Position numbers and translations under genes: made by a program. Shown here piece after piece: positions 24,986-32,950 of a stretch of DNA of 37,315 nt; positions within the stretch are counted from its first letter, which is position 1; the number at the start of each line of letters is the position of its first letter. A model generated the notes under the pieces. The model had not been told where the DNA came from. It saw only the letters and a list, made by a program, of their open reading frames with translations, and searched no databases. This DNA is from Bacillota bacterium. Lineage in GTDB: Bacteria; Bacillota; Clostridia; Oscillospirales; Ruminococcaceae. The DNA lies in contig JAEZKF010000005.1 of NCBI GenBank assembly GCA_023415575.1, forward strand, positions 1 to 37,315. Direction: 5' to 3'.

Positions 24986-25480
24986 CTAAGCCATTGCACT
25001 TATCATTTCTACTTCACCACTGGTGAGAAGCTTTTCACAGTCAATAAGCAGCCTTACATTGCCTTCTGTTTTCCCGATTCCCTTGATAAAACCACTTTTC
25101 CCATTCTTTATCTCCGGCGGGGATGCAATATCCTTCTCATCCAAAGTGAGCACCTCTGCAACACTGTCTACAATAAGTCCAAAGGAAATGTAATTGGTTT
25201 CCATCACTATGATGCAGGTTCTGTCGTCGTATTCCCGCGGCGGTTTCTTAAAACGGTATCGGGCATCCATAACCGGAATGATTTTTCCCCGGAGGTTTGT
25301 GACACCGCGAATATAATCGGGCATCTCCGGAACCTCGGTAATCGGTTGGATACCGATTATCTCGGTAATATACCGGATGTCCATACCATATGATTCGTTG
25401 CCCATTGAGAAGATAAGATACTTTCCTTTTAGGGTATCTTCTTCCTGATCTGTTATGTCCAACACTTCAAATTGCGCCAT
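24986..25480 (-). CDS. cheW: Chemotaxis coupling protein CheW
   Basis: A 164-residue CheW, the scaffold that links chemoreceptors to the CheA kinase. Family blocks are present in order: KYLIFSMGNESYGMDI, ITEVPEMPDYIRGVTNLRGK and IIPVMDARYRF, the receptor-contact core, then GLIVDSVAEVLTL, FIKGIGKTEG and LLIDCEKLLT. It has an 18-residue N-terminal extension. AAGGAAG precedes the ATG. It is the first gene of the operon that continues with DUF2442 and the receptor. No CheA is in the window, so the kinase must be encoded elsewhere. Confidence 0.96.
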   Translation of the reverse strand: MAQFEVLDITDQEEDTLKGKYLIFSMGNESYGMDIRYITEIIGIQPITEVPEMPDYIRGVTNLRGKIIPVMDARYRFKKPPREYDDRTCIIVMETNYISFGLIVDSVAEVLTLDEKDIASPPEIKNGKSGFIKGIGKTEGNVRLLIDCEKLLTSGEVEMISAMA

Positions 25481-25541
25481 AGCATATCTTCCTTTCCTTT
25501 TAATTATGAAAATGGGCTGTCTTTGCTAAAGTCGTATCAAT

Positions 25542-25580
25542 AAAAAAACAACCTGCCGCTCTATAGAATAAGGCAGATTG
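25542..25580 (-). terminator. Terminator of the LuxR-type regulator gene
   Basis: Minus-strand CAATCTGCC pairs with GGCAGGTTG (plus 25549-25557 and 25572-25580; one G-U pair), followed by seven T residues (25548-25542). Confidence 0.85.
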
Positions 25581-25624
25581 CTCTTTCATGCATACGATTT
25601 TACTTCGTATTTTCAATTATTAAA

Positions 25625-28180
25625 TCAGAGATCTATGTCTTTTAGCTCTGTTTTTGAATGGATGCCCAGCTTACCGTACGCGTTATATAAGATAGTTCTC
25701 ACAGTCGCTGGAGATATGAACAGCTTCCCTGCAATCTCCTTGTTACTCAAGCGAGCCTTGGCAAGAAGAGCGACCTCTCTTTCTCTTGGGGTAAGCGGTG
25801 ATTTATCCTGATTGAGGGCCTTTAGTATTATATTCTTGCCTTTTTGGTATCGTTCGCTGAGACTGATAACACTATCTATACTCTCTTCCCATCCGGGAAT
25901 AGACTCAAATTCAGCGGACTCAGAAGGGTTTTCTTCTTTATTTATTCTGCCGGACACTGCAGATTTGCCGCGTTGTTTGCGAGCTTTAGCAAGGATATCC
26001 CCCAAAAACGTTACTTGAGCAAACGGCAGATAGATTTTGTCCGGAAACGCTAAGGCGAACGCCTCTTTAAGATTCTCCATTGCCTCACGCTCACGGCCGT
26101 TGATATAGTATACCCTCGCCTTGTAAATCAAGTAATAGATCTGAGGGAATATATAATTCATCTCTTTTGCCATGCTCGTGGCATTATCAGCCAGTGCTAA
26201 CAGTTCTGCATACCGCTTGTTTCTAACCAACATATGTAAATAAAGGATGTAAACGTATGGAACAGCCCTTGTATACACCTTTTCACTGATTGCTTCTGTA
26301 TCGCAAAACCATTTCGCAACCGTGTCCGTAGTGTCCAGTGCTACACTTAAAACAGATAAGCAGATGTCAACCATTCGCAGGATATATAGGTTGGAAGATT
26401 CCTTAGCATAGCCCTTAATATTCTCTATAGAGGTTAAATAACCATCCACATCTCCGCGTAGTATTGCAATCCGGGCAAGTACCTGCTCAGCACATAGGCA
26501 AATGCAAATATCACGTTTGCTGCGGGCCAGGTACAGAGCTTTATGACAATAGATCTCAGCCTGAGTATCGTCACCTCTCATGAGCATGATTTCAGCTTGC
26601 AATGCACTGTCTGCTCCTACACCCTGACCGCGGGTGAGCTTTATATGATAGGGCAGGCTCTTTTGCATATCTGCAAGCGTTTCTTCTAACTTACCCGGCT
26701 CACGCCAAAACATGCTCAGAATAGAGGTTGCACCAAGGGTAATCGGTATTTCTTTCAACTTAAATCTGGTGGGCCCGCCTAGCAGTTCGTAGGCAGACTT
26801 CTGCCCCTCGTTCACCTTTTTTATATCGTTATAGATAGTAAACGATGTTAGTAGAAGATGCTCACCCTTTAGTGACCTCAGTTCCTCTTTGCTTAGCCCT
26901 GCGGGGTTGTTTTTTATAACGAAATTTATCAATCGGCACAACTTATGATAGGCATCATATTCTCCATCCATCCGGAACAAGTATGAAAACATGATAAGAG
27001 CAAAGGGGTATTTGCACATTGTCTCATCAGGGCATTCGTTGACGGCTTCTACAAGGAACTCAATGATATTGTTTTCTCTTCGATTGGAGAGATATATTCC
27101 GTTAAACGGAATTGAAAAGATTGCATCAAAATCTTTGACCTTAAAGAAGAACCGCGCAGCAGAATCAAAATAAGATTCAGCGAGGCAGCATTGTCCTGCA
27201 GTGTACAAGACGTGTTTTTGAAACTCCTCAGATTGAAAGTGATAAAACTGATTTCGTAGGTAGTTCTGCAAGATGCTGTGCATTACATAGATTTTTTCCC
27301 TCGGAAAGTATCTGATAAAATCGTTGTATCGAAGGAAATCTTTAAAATCGTCAGGAATAATCTCCTCCCCGAGCATGATTGCAACCTGTCGGGCTGTGAA
27401 GCTGTCCAACACAGATAGTGAAACCAGACAAGTCTTTTGCTTGGGAGTGAGTCTGTTCCAGATTGCAGCCTCTACCAAGTGGTCGATGTCAGCTGTATAA
27501 TCAAAAGAGCCGGTTTGCTTATAGCTGGATATCTGTAATCTCAGTGCGGCTATCCAGCCTTCGGTGCTTGTGTAGACGTGGTCTAGTTCCTCTTCATTCA
27601 GGCGGATTCCCTCTTGTTTGAACAGGGTTGCCGTACTTTCCTTATCAAAGAAAAATACCGACGACTCGATAGTATGTACATTGGCGTTGTGAAATGTTAC
27701 TTGTGCCTTTTTCCCAAGATTTTGAGTAATAATGATTATGTGCAGCGAAGGGCTTTGGTGCATAGAGAAAATGTTAATGAGCTCATGCAGAATGTTGCTC
27801 TTGAGGAGCTGAAAATTATCGATTACAATGTACGTCTCTTCTATGCAGTTAAAATCCTTGAAGTATGCTGAAATATACATCAGCGTATCCGCTGTAGGAA
27901 AACCCAGCTTTTTGAGATTGTTCGCCATCTCGCTGTTGACACTGGAAAACAGGTCACATATACCTGCCCAAGCAACTGAAGGACTCTCGCCAAGACATGT
28001 ATACCAGTATTGCTTTGCACTGTCCGGTAGAACTTCTTTTAAGTACTCCCTTACTGCTGTTGTTTTTCCAAAACCCGATGGTGCCTCTACGACTGTCAAA
28101 GGAAAAAACGGTATTTGGGCAAGCTGACTTTTGAGCCTGTCCGACAGGTATATCTTTTGCCGGTAAGATTTACTTTTCAT
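25625..28180 (-). CDS. MalT-like LuxR family transcriptional regulator (STAND ATPase)
   Basis: A roughly 850-residue regulator of the MalT/LAL type. The N-terminal P-loop ATPase has VVEAPSGFGKTTAVREYL (Walker A) and YIVIDNFQLL (Walker B). A central region of about 450 residues is built of helical, TPR-like repeats that in relatives bind an inducer. The C-terminus is a LuxR-type helix-turn-helix (LTPREREVALLAKARLSNKE, then IAGKLFISPATVRTILYNAYGKLG). Such proteins oligomerise with ATP and ligand to activate promoters; the target here is unknown. Chemotaxis genes lie downstream on the same strand. ATG 28180 with GGATGG upstream is taken as start; TTG 28192 is possible. Confidence 0.93.
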   Translation of the reverse strand: MKSKSYRQKIYLSDRLKSQLAQIPFFPLTVVEAPSGFGKTTAVREYLKEVLPDSAKQYWYTCLGESPSVAWAGICDLFSSVNSEMANNLKKLGFPTADTLMYISAYFKDFNCIEETYIVIDNFQLLKSNILHELINIFSMHQSPSLHIIIITQNLGKKAQVTFHNANVHTIESSVFFFDKESTATLFKQEGIRLNEEELDHVYTSTEGWIAALRLQISSYKQTGSFDYTADIDHLVEAAIWNRLTPKQKTCLVSLSVLDSFTARQVAIMLGEEIIPDDFKDFLRYNDFIRYFPREKIYVMHSILQNYLRNQFYHFQSEEFQKHVLYTAGQCCLAESYFDSAARFFFKVKDFDAIFSIPFNGIYLSNRRENNIIEFLVEAVNECPDETMCKYPFALIMFSYLFRMDGEYDAYHKLCRLINFVIKNNPAGLSKEELRSLKGEHLLLTSFTIYNDIKKVNEGQKSAYELLGGPTRFKLKEIPITLGATSILSMFWREPGKLEETLADMQKSLPYHIKLTRGQGVGADSALQAEIMLMRGDDTQAEIYCHKALYLARSKRDICICLCAEQVLARIAILRGDVDGYLTSIENIKGYAKESSNLYILRMVDICLSVLSVALDTTDTVAKWFCDTEAISEKVYTRAVPYVYILYLHMLVRNKRYAELLALADNATSMAKEMNYIFPQIYYLIYKARVYYINGREREAMENLKEAFALAFPDKIYLPFAQVTFLGDILAKARKQRGKSAVSGRINKEENPSESAEFESIPGWEESIDSVISLSERYQKGKNIILKALNQDKSPLTPREREVALLAKARLSNKEIAGKLFISPATVRTILYNAYGKLGIHSKTELKDIDL

Positions 28181-28263
28181 ATTTCCATCCAATCTGAACT
28201 AGGCTACAAAGCTCCCTTGAAATAGTTCCTTTGATTTAGCAAATATCGATAGCAATAAATTTT

Positions 28264-28292
28264 ATTTTATAAAAGTGATTGTAATTTCGCAA
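28264..28292 (-). promoter_or_regulatory. Promoter of the LuxR-type regulator gene
   Basis: Minus-strand TTGCGA (28292-28287), 17 bases, TAAAAT (28269-28264). The leader is about 75 bases. Nothing else is evident in the remaining 28293-28515 part of the gap. Confidence 0.6.
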
Positions 28293-28514
28293 GGTCAATA
28301 CCTACGAAAATGTTAGCCTTTATTAGTAATATTGACTTAAATTGCAGAAAAATAGAGAATTGAATGAAGATGTATCTCAATCCTCCATTTTACTCGTATT
28401 TCACTTATTTACTTCATTAGTGCTATAAACCGCTGCTATATTAACCCGCTACTTAGTAAACAGCAATTCAAAAGACCCCGCAAGAAATACCCTGATTAAA
28501 CCCAAAGGACGTAA

Positions 28515-28548
28515 CAAAGCCACCAGCTTTGCTGGTGGCTTTGTTTGA
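28515..28548 (-). terminator. Terminator of pyrE-radC
   Basis: AAAGCCACCAGC (28516-28527), loop TTT, GCTGGTGGCTTT (28531-28542): a perfect 12-bp stem flanked by T tracts in both directions. It lies 36 bases beyond the radC stop. Confidence 0.85.
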
Positions 28549-28578
28549 ACGCTTAATATGTTTGACTGTAAATTAGCA

Positions 28579-29253
28579 TTACAAATATGCAGAGTCTCGC
28601 AGAGAAACCCAATCGTTGTCCGCAACAATGATGTGGTCTACAAGTGTTACATTGATAAGTGCGAGGGCCTGTTCAATCTTTTTGGTGGTTGCGATATCAT
28701 CGCGCGACGGGATAGCAAGCCCGCTAGGGTGGTTGTGCGACAGGATAACCGACGCTGCGTTGTTGCGCACAGCTGTCTCCACAATCTTTCGGACGGACAC
28801 TTGGGTTGCGTTGATGGTTCCTTCCATCACGGCTGTGCAGGACAGCACCTTACCCTTTGAGTCAAGGCACACAAGCAAAACCATTTCATGCATAATCCCC
28901 ACATACTTAGGGATTAGGTATTCGCCCACCTTTTCGGCGGTGTCGAGCACAATGCCATCCTTGAGCTTGTCGTTAAAGTACACACGCGCAACCTGAGAAA
29001 ACAGCTTAAGATAACAGGCGGCATTTTTGCCGATGCCCTCCACCTCGGTAAGCTCCTGAACAGGGGCGTCCAAAACGCCGGAAAGCGAGCCGAACCGCTG
29101 CATCAACCGGTGTGCTATCATGTTGGTATCCCGGCGGGGCAATACATAAAACAGCAACAGTTCTAAGATGTTATGGTCACTAAACGTATCAAGTCCGTTG
29201 TCCAAAAACCTCTGTTTAAGACGTTCTCGGTGACCGTCATGGATGTCAGACAT
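28579..29253 (-). CDS. radC: RadC family protein (JAB/MPN domain)
   Basis: A 224-residue RadC. The N-terminal half is helix-hairpin-helix-like (LELLLFYVLPRRDTN, and EVEGIGKNAACYLKL). The C-terminal JAB/MPN domain carries the metal motif SHNHPSGLAIPSRDD, with the partner Glu in VMEGTINAT. The domain could act as a metallo-protease or nuclease; despite its historic name a direct DNA repair role is not established. The ATG has GGGGGAG four bases upstream. It follows pyrE after 42 bases and is probably co-transcribed with it. Confidence 0.95.
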   Translation of the reverse strand: MSDIHDGHRERLKQRFLDNGLDTFSDHNILELLLFYVLPRRDTNMIAHRLMQRFGSLSGVLDAPVQELTEVEGIGKNAACYLKLFSQVARVYFNDKLKDGIVLDTAEKVGEYLIPKYVGIMHEMVLLVCLDSKGKVLSCTAVMEGTINATQVSVRKIVETAVRNNAASVILSHNHPSGLAIPSRDDIATTKKIEQALALINVTLVDHIIVADNDWVSLRDSAYL

Positions 29254-29295
29254 GTCGCTCCCCCCCGTACAATGTTTTGGGTTTGCTAGGGGATA

Positions 29296-29883
29296 CTATT
29301 TCTGAGGCAGCTTTCTGCTGCCGGGCTTTACGAGAGGGATGGACGCCTCCTTGCACAGAGGGCAATCCTGTGCTTCCCATGCCTCCACCTTGGCAGAATA
29401 GACAGCGCGATAAGGCACACCGAACTGGATTTCACCGCCGGTGCGGTCGACAATCGAGCCGATGCCGACAACAACGCCTCCCGATTGCTCAACAAGCTCT
29501 TTTACCTCAAGAACCGAGCCGCCGGTTGTAACAACATCCTCTACAAGCAGGCACCGCATGCCGGGGGTAATCTCAAAGCCGCGGCGCAGTGTCATCTTGC
29601 CGTCCTCGCGTTCGGCGAAGAAATTCTCGCAGCCAAGGCCGCGGCTGACCTCATAGGCCATCTGCACAGCCCCCATGGCGGGACCGATAACGACATCTAC
29701 CGCATCGTCCTTAAACTGCTCTGCAAGCGCCGCACACAGCTCCTCGCTGTACTTGGTGTGGCGGAAAATCTTTGCACATTGCAGATATCGGTTGGAATGC
29801 TTGCCTGAGGTGAGCAGAAAATGTCCCTCCAGCAATACTCCTGCCTCTTTTAAAATCTCTTCCACACGTTCTTTTGTCAGCAT
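29296..29883 (-). CDS. pyrE: Orotate phosphoribosyltransferase
   Basis: A 195-residue PyrE that joins orotate to PRPP to make OMP in pyrimidine synthesis. The PRPP-binding signature CLLVEDVVTTGGSVLEV is near residue 110, the flexible catalytic loop FAEREDGKMTLRRG precedes it, and FLLTSGKHSNRYLQC is the N-terminal orotate-side segment. A CPLC motif near the C-terminus may bind a metal. AGGAG lies upstream of the ATG. The gene is apart from other pyr genes and forms a unit with radC. Hairpins at 29985-30038 lie in its leader region. Confidence 0.96.
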   Translation of the reverse strand: MLTKERVEEILKEAGVLLEGHFLLTSGKHSNRYLQCAKIFRHTKYSEELCAALAEQFKDDAVDVVIGPAMGAVQMAYEVSRGLGCENFFAEREDGKMTLRRGFEITPGMRCLLVEDVVTTGGSVLEVKELVEQSGGVVVGIGSIVDRTGGEIQFGVPYRAVYSAKVEAWEAQDCPLCKEASIPLVKPGSRKLPQK

Positions 29884-29944
29884 AGCCGCTCCTATCCGCC
29901 GGCTGTACCGGCCTTTGTATTCTCAATCCCCGCTAAGGAGATTT

Positions 29945-30142
29945 ATGACGACCTTATCAGCAAATCTCAAAAGCATAGCGAAATGGTTGAAAGACCACTC
30001 TTTCAACCTGTCCTGTCACCAGTTTTGTAAAATGGTGAAGAAATCTTGCCATGTGTTATTATATAACATTTTACCCGATTGGTATAGTGCCATTAAAAAT
30101 AGTGCAAAAATAATTGACCAAGTTCCCGCACGAGGGGTATAA
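29945..30142 (+). CDS. Possible small ORF between pyrE and the pseudouridine synthase gene
   Basis: ATG at 29945 with AAGGAG (29935-29940) four bases upstream opens 65 codons rich in Lys, Ser and Cys. It overlaps the promoter of the next gene at 30114-30143 and contains two inverted repeats. No family is recognised, so it may be a chance frame. Confidence 0.2.
   Translation: MTTLSANLKSIAKWLKDHSFNLSCHQFCKMVKKSCHVLLYNILPDWYSAIKNSAKIIDQVPARGV
29985..30038. repeat. Two tandem hairpins upstream of pyrE
   Basis: GGTTGAAAG (29985-29993) pairs with CTTTCAACC (30000-30008). Next, TCACCA (30016-30021) pairs with TGGTGA (30033-30038), extended by TTTT/AAAA. No T tract follows on either strand. They may fold in the pyrE leader. 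Confidence 0.5.
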
Positions 30143-30143
30143 T
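30114..30143 (+). promoter_or_regulatory. Promoter of the pseudouridine synthase gene
   Basis: TTGACC (30114-30119), 18 bases, TATAAT (30138-30143). It supports a translation start downstream at 30198. Confidence 0.8.
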
Positions 30144-30197
30144 CACACTAGCGGTTATGAGAGCCGCAAAACGGTGCAACAAGCACGGAGGGTTACC

Positions 30198-31169
30198 TTG
30201 AGAAGCTTTACCATCGGCAAAAACGACGCGGGACAGCGTTTGGATAAGTTCTTAAACAAGGCGGTTCCACGGCTGCCTGCCTCGCTCATGCATAAATATC
30301 TGCGGCTTAAGCGCATAAAGCTAAACCGCAAAAGATGTGAGAACTCCACCCGCCTAAACGAGGGGGATGTGCTTGAGCTGTATATCGGCGATGAGTTTTT
30401 CAGCGAAGCCGTGCAGGAAAACGCCTTTTTGTTAGCACCCGATGAGGTGAACATCCTGTATGAGGATGAGAACATCCTGCTTGCGGATAAGCCCCCCGGG
30501 CTGATTGTGCACGAGGATGACCGCGAGGCGGTGGATACGCTGATTAACCGCATAAAGCGGCACCTGTACGAGCGCGGAGAATACAACCCTGCCGATGAAC
30601 ACTCCTTTGCGCCCGCCCTGTGCAACCGCATTGACCGCAACACCGGCGGCATTGTGATAGCCGCAAAGAACGCAGAATCCTTGCGCATTCTCAACGAGAA
30701 GATTAAATCGCGCGAGGTGCACAAGTACTACCTTTGCATTGTACACGGCATCCCCGAAAATAAGAGCGACACCTTAACTGCGTATCTCAAAAAGGACGAG
30801 GAGCAAAACCGCGTGACGGTGCGCAGTAAGCCGTTTGCTGATGCCAAGGAGATCAAGACGCGCTACCGCGTGGTTGCCGAGAAGGACGACCGCGCATTGC
30901 TTGAGGTGGAGCTGTTGACCGGCCGTACCCATCAGATTCGCGCCCACCTTGCATTTATCGGCCATCCGCTTTTGGGGGATACCAAGTACGGAACCAACCG
31001 CCAAAACAAGGGAACCGGTCACCGCTTTCAGGCCCTGTACTCCTACCGGCTTGCCTTTCGTTTTATCGAGGATGCTGGACTCTTAAACTACCTGAACGGT
31101 CGCGAGTTTGAGGTGAGCGACGTATGGTTTGCAAGGGAGTTCTTTGACCGGCAGAAACCGAATACGTGA
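30198..31169 (+). CDS. RluA family pseudouridine synthase
   Basis: A 323-residue rRNA/tRNA pseudouridine synthase of the RluA/RluC/RluD type. An N-terminal S4-like RNA-binding domain (QRLDKFLNKAVPRLPASLMH) is followed by the catalytic domain with ILLADKPPGLIVH, CNRIDRNTGGIVIAAK carrying the catalytic Asp, and LLTGRTHQIRAHLAFIGHPLLGD. The start is TTG at 30198, with CGGAGGG five bases upstream. The longer open frame to 30114 begins inside the promoter and cannot be translated from this transcript. The target uridine is unknown. A hairpin terminator follows. Confidence 0.92.
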   Translation: MRSFTIGKNDAGQRLDKFLNKAVPRLPASLMHKYLRLKRIKLNRKRCENSTRLNEGDVLELYIGDEFFSEAVQENAFLLAPDEVNILYEDENILLADKPPGLIVHEDDREAVDTLINRIKRHLYERGEYNPADEHSFAPALCNRIDRNTGGIVIAAKNAESLRILNEKIKSREVHKYYLCIVHGIPENKSDTLTAYLKKDEEQNRVTVRSKPFADAKEIKTRYRVVAEKDDRALLEVELLTGRTHQIRAHLAFIGHPLLGDTKYGTNRQNKGTGHRFQALYSYRLAFRFIEDAGLLNYLNGREFEVSDVWFAREFFDRQKPNT

Positions 31170-31178
31170 TATCATTAC

Positions 31179-31215
31179 AAAGCCCAGCGGGATACCCGCC
31201 GGGCTTTATGTTTGA
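31179..31215. terminator. Bidirectional terminator between convergent genes
   Basis: AAAGCCC-A-GCGGG (31179-31191) pairs with CCCGC-C-GGGCTTT (31195-31207); TATGTTT follows on plus. It lies between the pseudouridine synthase gene and the acetyltransferase gene. Confidence 0.8.
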
Positions 31216-31704
31216 TTACACCTCGTAAAGGTTTGCTAAATTCTCGATATGTTCTCCTCTGAGGCGGTGGATAATCCATTCCGAATGGGTGGTTGTGCCG
31301 AGGCTGTTATAAAACGCAAGCGACGGGGTGTTCCAATCAAGGCATACCCATTCCATTCGCGCACAGTTGTTTTCCCGCGCTAGTTTTGCAAGGTAGGCAA
31401 ATACCTTTTTACCATACCCTTTCTTGCGGTATTCGGGGGCGACATATACGTCCTCGACATACAATCCCGGTCTGCCTTCAAAGGATGAGAAGTTATAGAA
31501 GTAGAGTGCATACCCAATCGGTTTTGCATCGTACTCCAAAATCAATGCGTGGGCCGCCTTTTTTACAAACAGCGAATCTTGCAGGCTCTGCTCGGTCGCG
31601 TTGACGTGCGACTCCATCTTTTCGTACTGGGCAAGCTCTAAAATCAGCTTTAAAAGCAGTGCAGTATCCTGTTCGGTGGCGGGGCGAATTGCAAAATGGT
31701 TCAT
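31216..31704 (-). CDS. GNAT N-acetyltransferase, diamine/spermidine-acetyltransferase-like
   Basis: A 162-residue GNAT acetyltransferase. The pattern LYVEDVYVAPEYRKKGYGKK is the acetyl-CoA pyrophosphate-binding motif A, and EWVCLDWNTPSLAFYNSLGT is motif B with the usual Tyr. The ED before the acetyl-CoA motif and the overall length match spermidine/spermine- and diamine-acetyltransferase relatives, which N-acetylate polyamines; the true substrate is not certain. AAGGAG lies eight bases before the ATG. It is a single gene. Confidence 0.9.
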   Translation of the reverse strand: MNHFAIRPATEQDTALLLKLILELAQYEKMESHVNATEQSLQDSLFVKKAAHALILEYDAKPIGYALYFYNFSSFEGRPGLYVEDVYVAPEYRKKGYGKKVFAYLAKLARENNCARMEWVCLDWNTPSLAFYNSLGTTTHSEWIIHRLRGEHIENLANLYEV

Positions 31705-31734
31705 TCGTCGTGCTCCTTGTTGCTTTGGTGTATA

Positions 31735-32121
31735 TCAGTCGGGGGTCTTGATGCTGGCCAGATGGCTTTTCATGCGGTCAAAACTCTCCTCGCTGATGAT
31801 ATGCTCGATGCGGCAGGCATCTGCATCCGCGGTCTCGGGGCTGACACCCAAAACCTCGGTAAAGTAACGGGTTATGAGGCAATGGCGCTCGTAAACACGC
31901 TCTGCCTTCTCTAAGCCCTTTTGGGTGAGCAGAATCTGCCCGCTCTTGTCATCCATGGTGATGTAGCCATCTTCCCGCAGGATGGACATGGCGCGGCTGA
32001 TGCTCGGCTTTGTGAAGCCGAGCTCGTGTGCAATATCAATAGAACGGACATAACCCTTCTTCCGATAAAGCACCAGTATGGTTTCCAGGTAGTTCTCGCC
32101 CGATTCCTGTATGGTAGCCAT
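31735..32121 (-). CDS. DtxR/MntR family metal-dependent regulator
   Basis: A 128-residue regulator of the DtxR/MntR family, which represses metal transport genes when bound to Mn or Fe. The N-terminal winged helix shows ESGENYLETILVL and SIDIAHELGFTKPSISRAMS; the C-terminal dimerisation domain has RHCLITRYFTEVLGV with metal-ligand candidates (His in ERHCL, E and H in CRIEHIISEE). It is short, like MntR, without an SH3-like third domain. GGGAG precedes the ATG, and the promoter is at 32179-32206. Which metal it senses is not clear. Confidence 0.93.
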   Translation of the reverse strand: MATIQESGENYLETILVLYRKKGYVRSIDIAHELGFTKPSISRAMSILREDGYITMDDKSGQILLTQKGLEKAERVYERHCLITRYFTEVLGVSPETADADACRIEHIISEESFDRMKSHLASIKTPD

Positions 32122-32178
32122 TGGCTTATGCTCCCTTCTATCGATATGCTACCGAAAGCCAGTGTTCTTATTATTTCT

Positions 32179-32206
32179 ATTATATCAAAGCTGTAAAATA
32201 ATTCAA
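32179..32206 (-). promoter_or_regulatory. Promoter of the DtxR/MntR-type gene
   Basis: Minus-strand TTGAAT (32206-32201), 16 bases, TATAAT (32184-32179). Confidence 0.7.
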
Positions 32207-32208
32207 CA

Positions 32209-32652
32209 TCACTTGGAGCTATGCGCTCGGTCGCCCATTAAGCGCTTTGCACATTCAGGGCAGATGCCCGAAAGCTCCAGATGGTGACCCGTGATGATAA
32301 AGCCGGTGTTTTGGGCAATCTGACGGCTAAGGTTCTCAATGGGGCACTGCGAAATCTCAATGAGCTTATTGCAGTTGGTGCAGATTAGGTGGTGGTTGTG
32401 GGCATTGCTCCGAAGCAGATAAAAGATCTTGCCTCCCACCTCGCCCATCTTGATGAGCACGCCCTTATCGACAAGGGTAGCAAGGGTGCGGTAGACGGTA
32501 GAGTAGTTGACCTCGCTTTGCTTTGGGATGCGGTCGTATATCTCATCCGCCGACAAGGGTGCTTCGGCCTGTAGGATGACATCGATAATCGCCTTGCGCT
32601 GCCGCGTTGCCTTAATACCCAGTTCTGTGAGGATCTCCCCGCCCATGACCAT
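32209..32652 (-). CDS. Fur family metalloregulator
   Basis: A 147-residue Fur/PerR/Zur-type repressor. The N-terminal winged helix has TRQRKAIIDVILQ, LSADEIYDRIP and YSTVYRTLATLVDKGVL. The C-terminal metal domain includes HNHHLICTNC and, near the end, CPECAK, two CxxC pairs for structural zinc. The subtype cannot be settled by eye. The start is ATG 32652 (or 32646), with AAAGGAGGTG just upstream; the longer frame to 32697 starts about at the transcript start. A dyad at 32706-32718 overlaps the promoter and may be its own operator. Confidence 0.95.
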   Translation of the reverse strand: MVMGGEILTELGIKATRQRKAIIDVILQAEAPLSADEIYDRIPKQSEVNYSTVYRTLATLVDKGVLIKMGEVGGKIFYLLRSNAHNHHLICTNCNKLIEISQCPIENLSRQIAQNTGFIITGHHLELSGICPECAKRLMGDRAHSSK

Positions 32653-32699
32653 GCCACCTCCTTTGAACACCAGCGTCATCTTTTGCATACATACCAAAA

Positions 32700-32718
32700 A
32701 TTATAGTTAAAGTTTAAC
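32700..32718. promoter_or_regulatory. -10 and palindrome of the Fur-type gene
   Basis: Minus-strand TATAAT (32705-32700) abuts the perfect palindrome GTTAAAGTTTAAC (32706-32718), which sits in the promoter spacer. The -35 is poor. Confidence 0.55.
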
Positions 32719-32834
32719 ACAAAAACCGATTTGATTCAATCATGCCCGCTATGAAACAACAGGTTTGAAATAGCCGATAAAACCATCATAATTTGAACAA
32801 AATGTAAAATTACGTTTTAGTTTCATATATATGG

Positions 32835-32863
32835 TTGACATCTTTCTCTACTCGATGTAGAAT
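32835..32863 (+). promoter_or_regulatory. Promoter of blaI-M56 operon
   Basis: TTGACA (32835-32840), 17 bases, TAGAAT (32858-32863): consensus -35. The first BlaI-like site overlaps the -10. Confidence 0.85.
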
Positions 32864-32883
32864 ATAGCTACTACATGATGTAG
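32848..32883. promoter_or_regulatory. Two BlaI/MecI-type operators
   Basis: CTACATGATGTAG (32871-32883) is a perfect 6+1+6 palindrome of the TACA/TGTA class. CTACTCGATGTAG (32848-32860) is an imperfect copy 23 bases upstream. They cover the -10 and the start of transcription. Confidence 0.8.
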
Positions 32884-32950
32884 AATAACTGCGCGAAGCT
32901 AAACATTCTTTCGCCGCTCAAATCACGGCGGCTTAGCAAAGGAGGTTATT

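Noticed and set aside
28270..28320. Minus-strand reading IFVGIDLAK, resembling the N-terminus of IS110-type transposases
   Set aside because: Only about eight residues match, the frame stops soon after, and the same bases form a good promoter for the LuxR-type gene. No inverted repeats or further transposase sequence were seen.
30114..30197. Extended N-terminus of the pseudouridine synthase from a TTG at 30114
   Set aside because: The frame would begin inside the -35 of the promoter at 30114-30143; a better TTG start with GGAGGG is at 30198.
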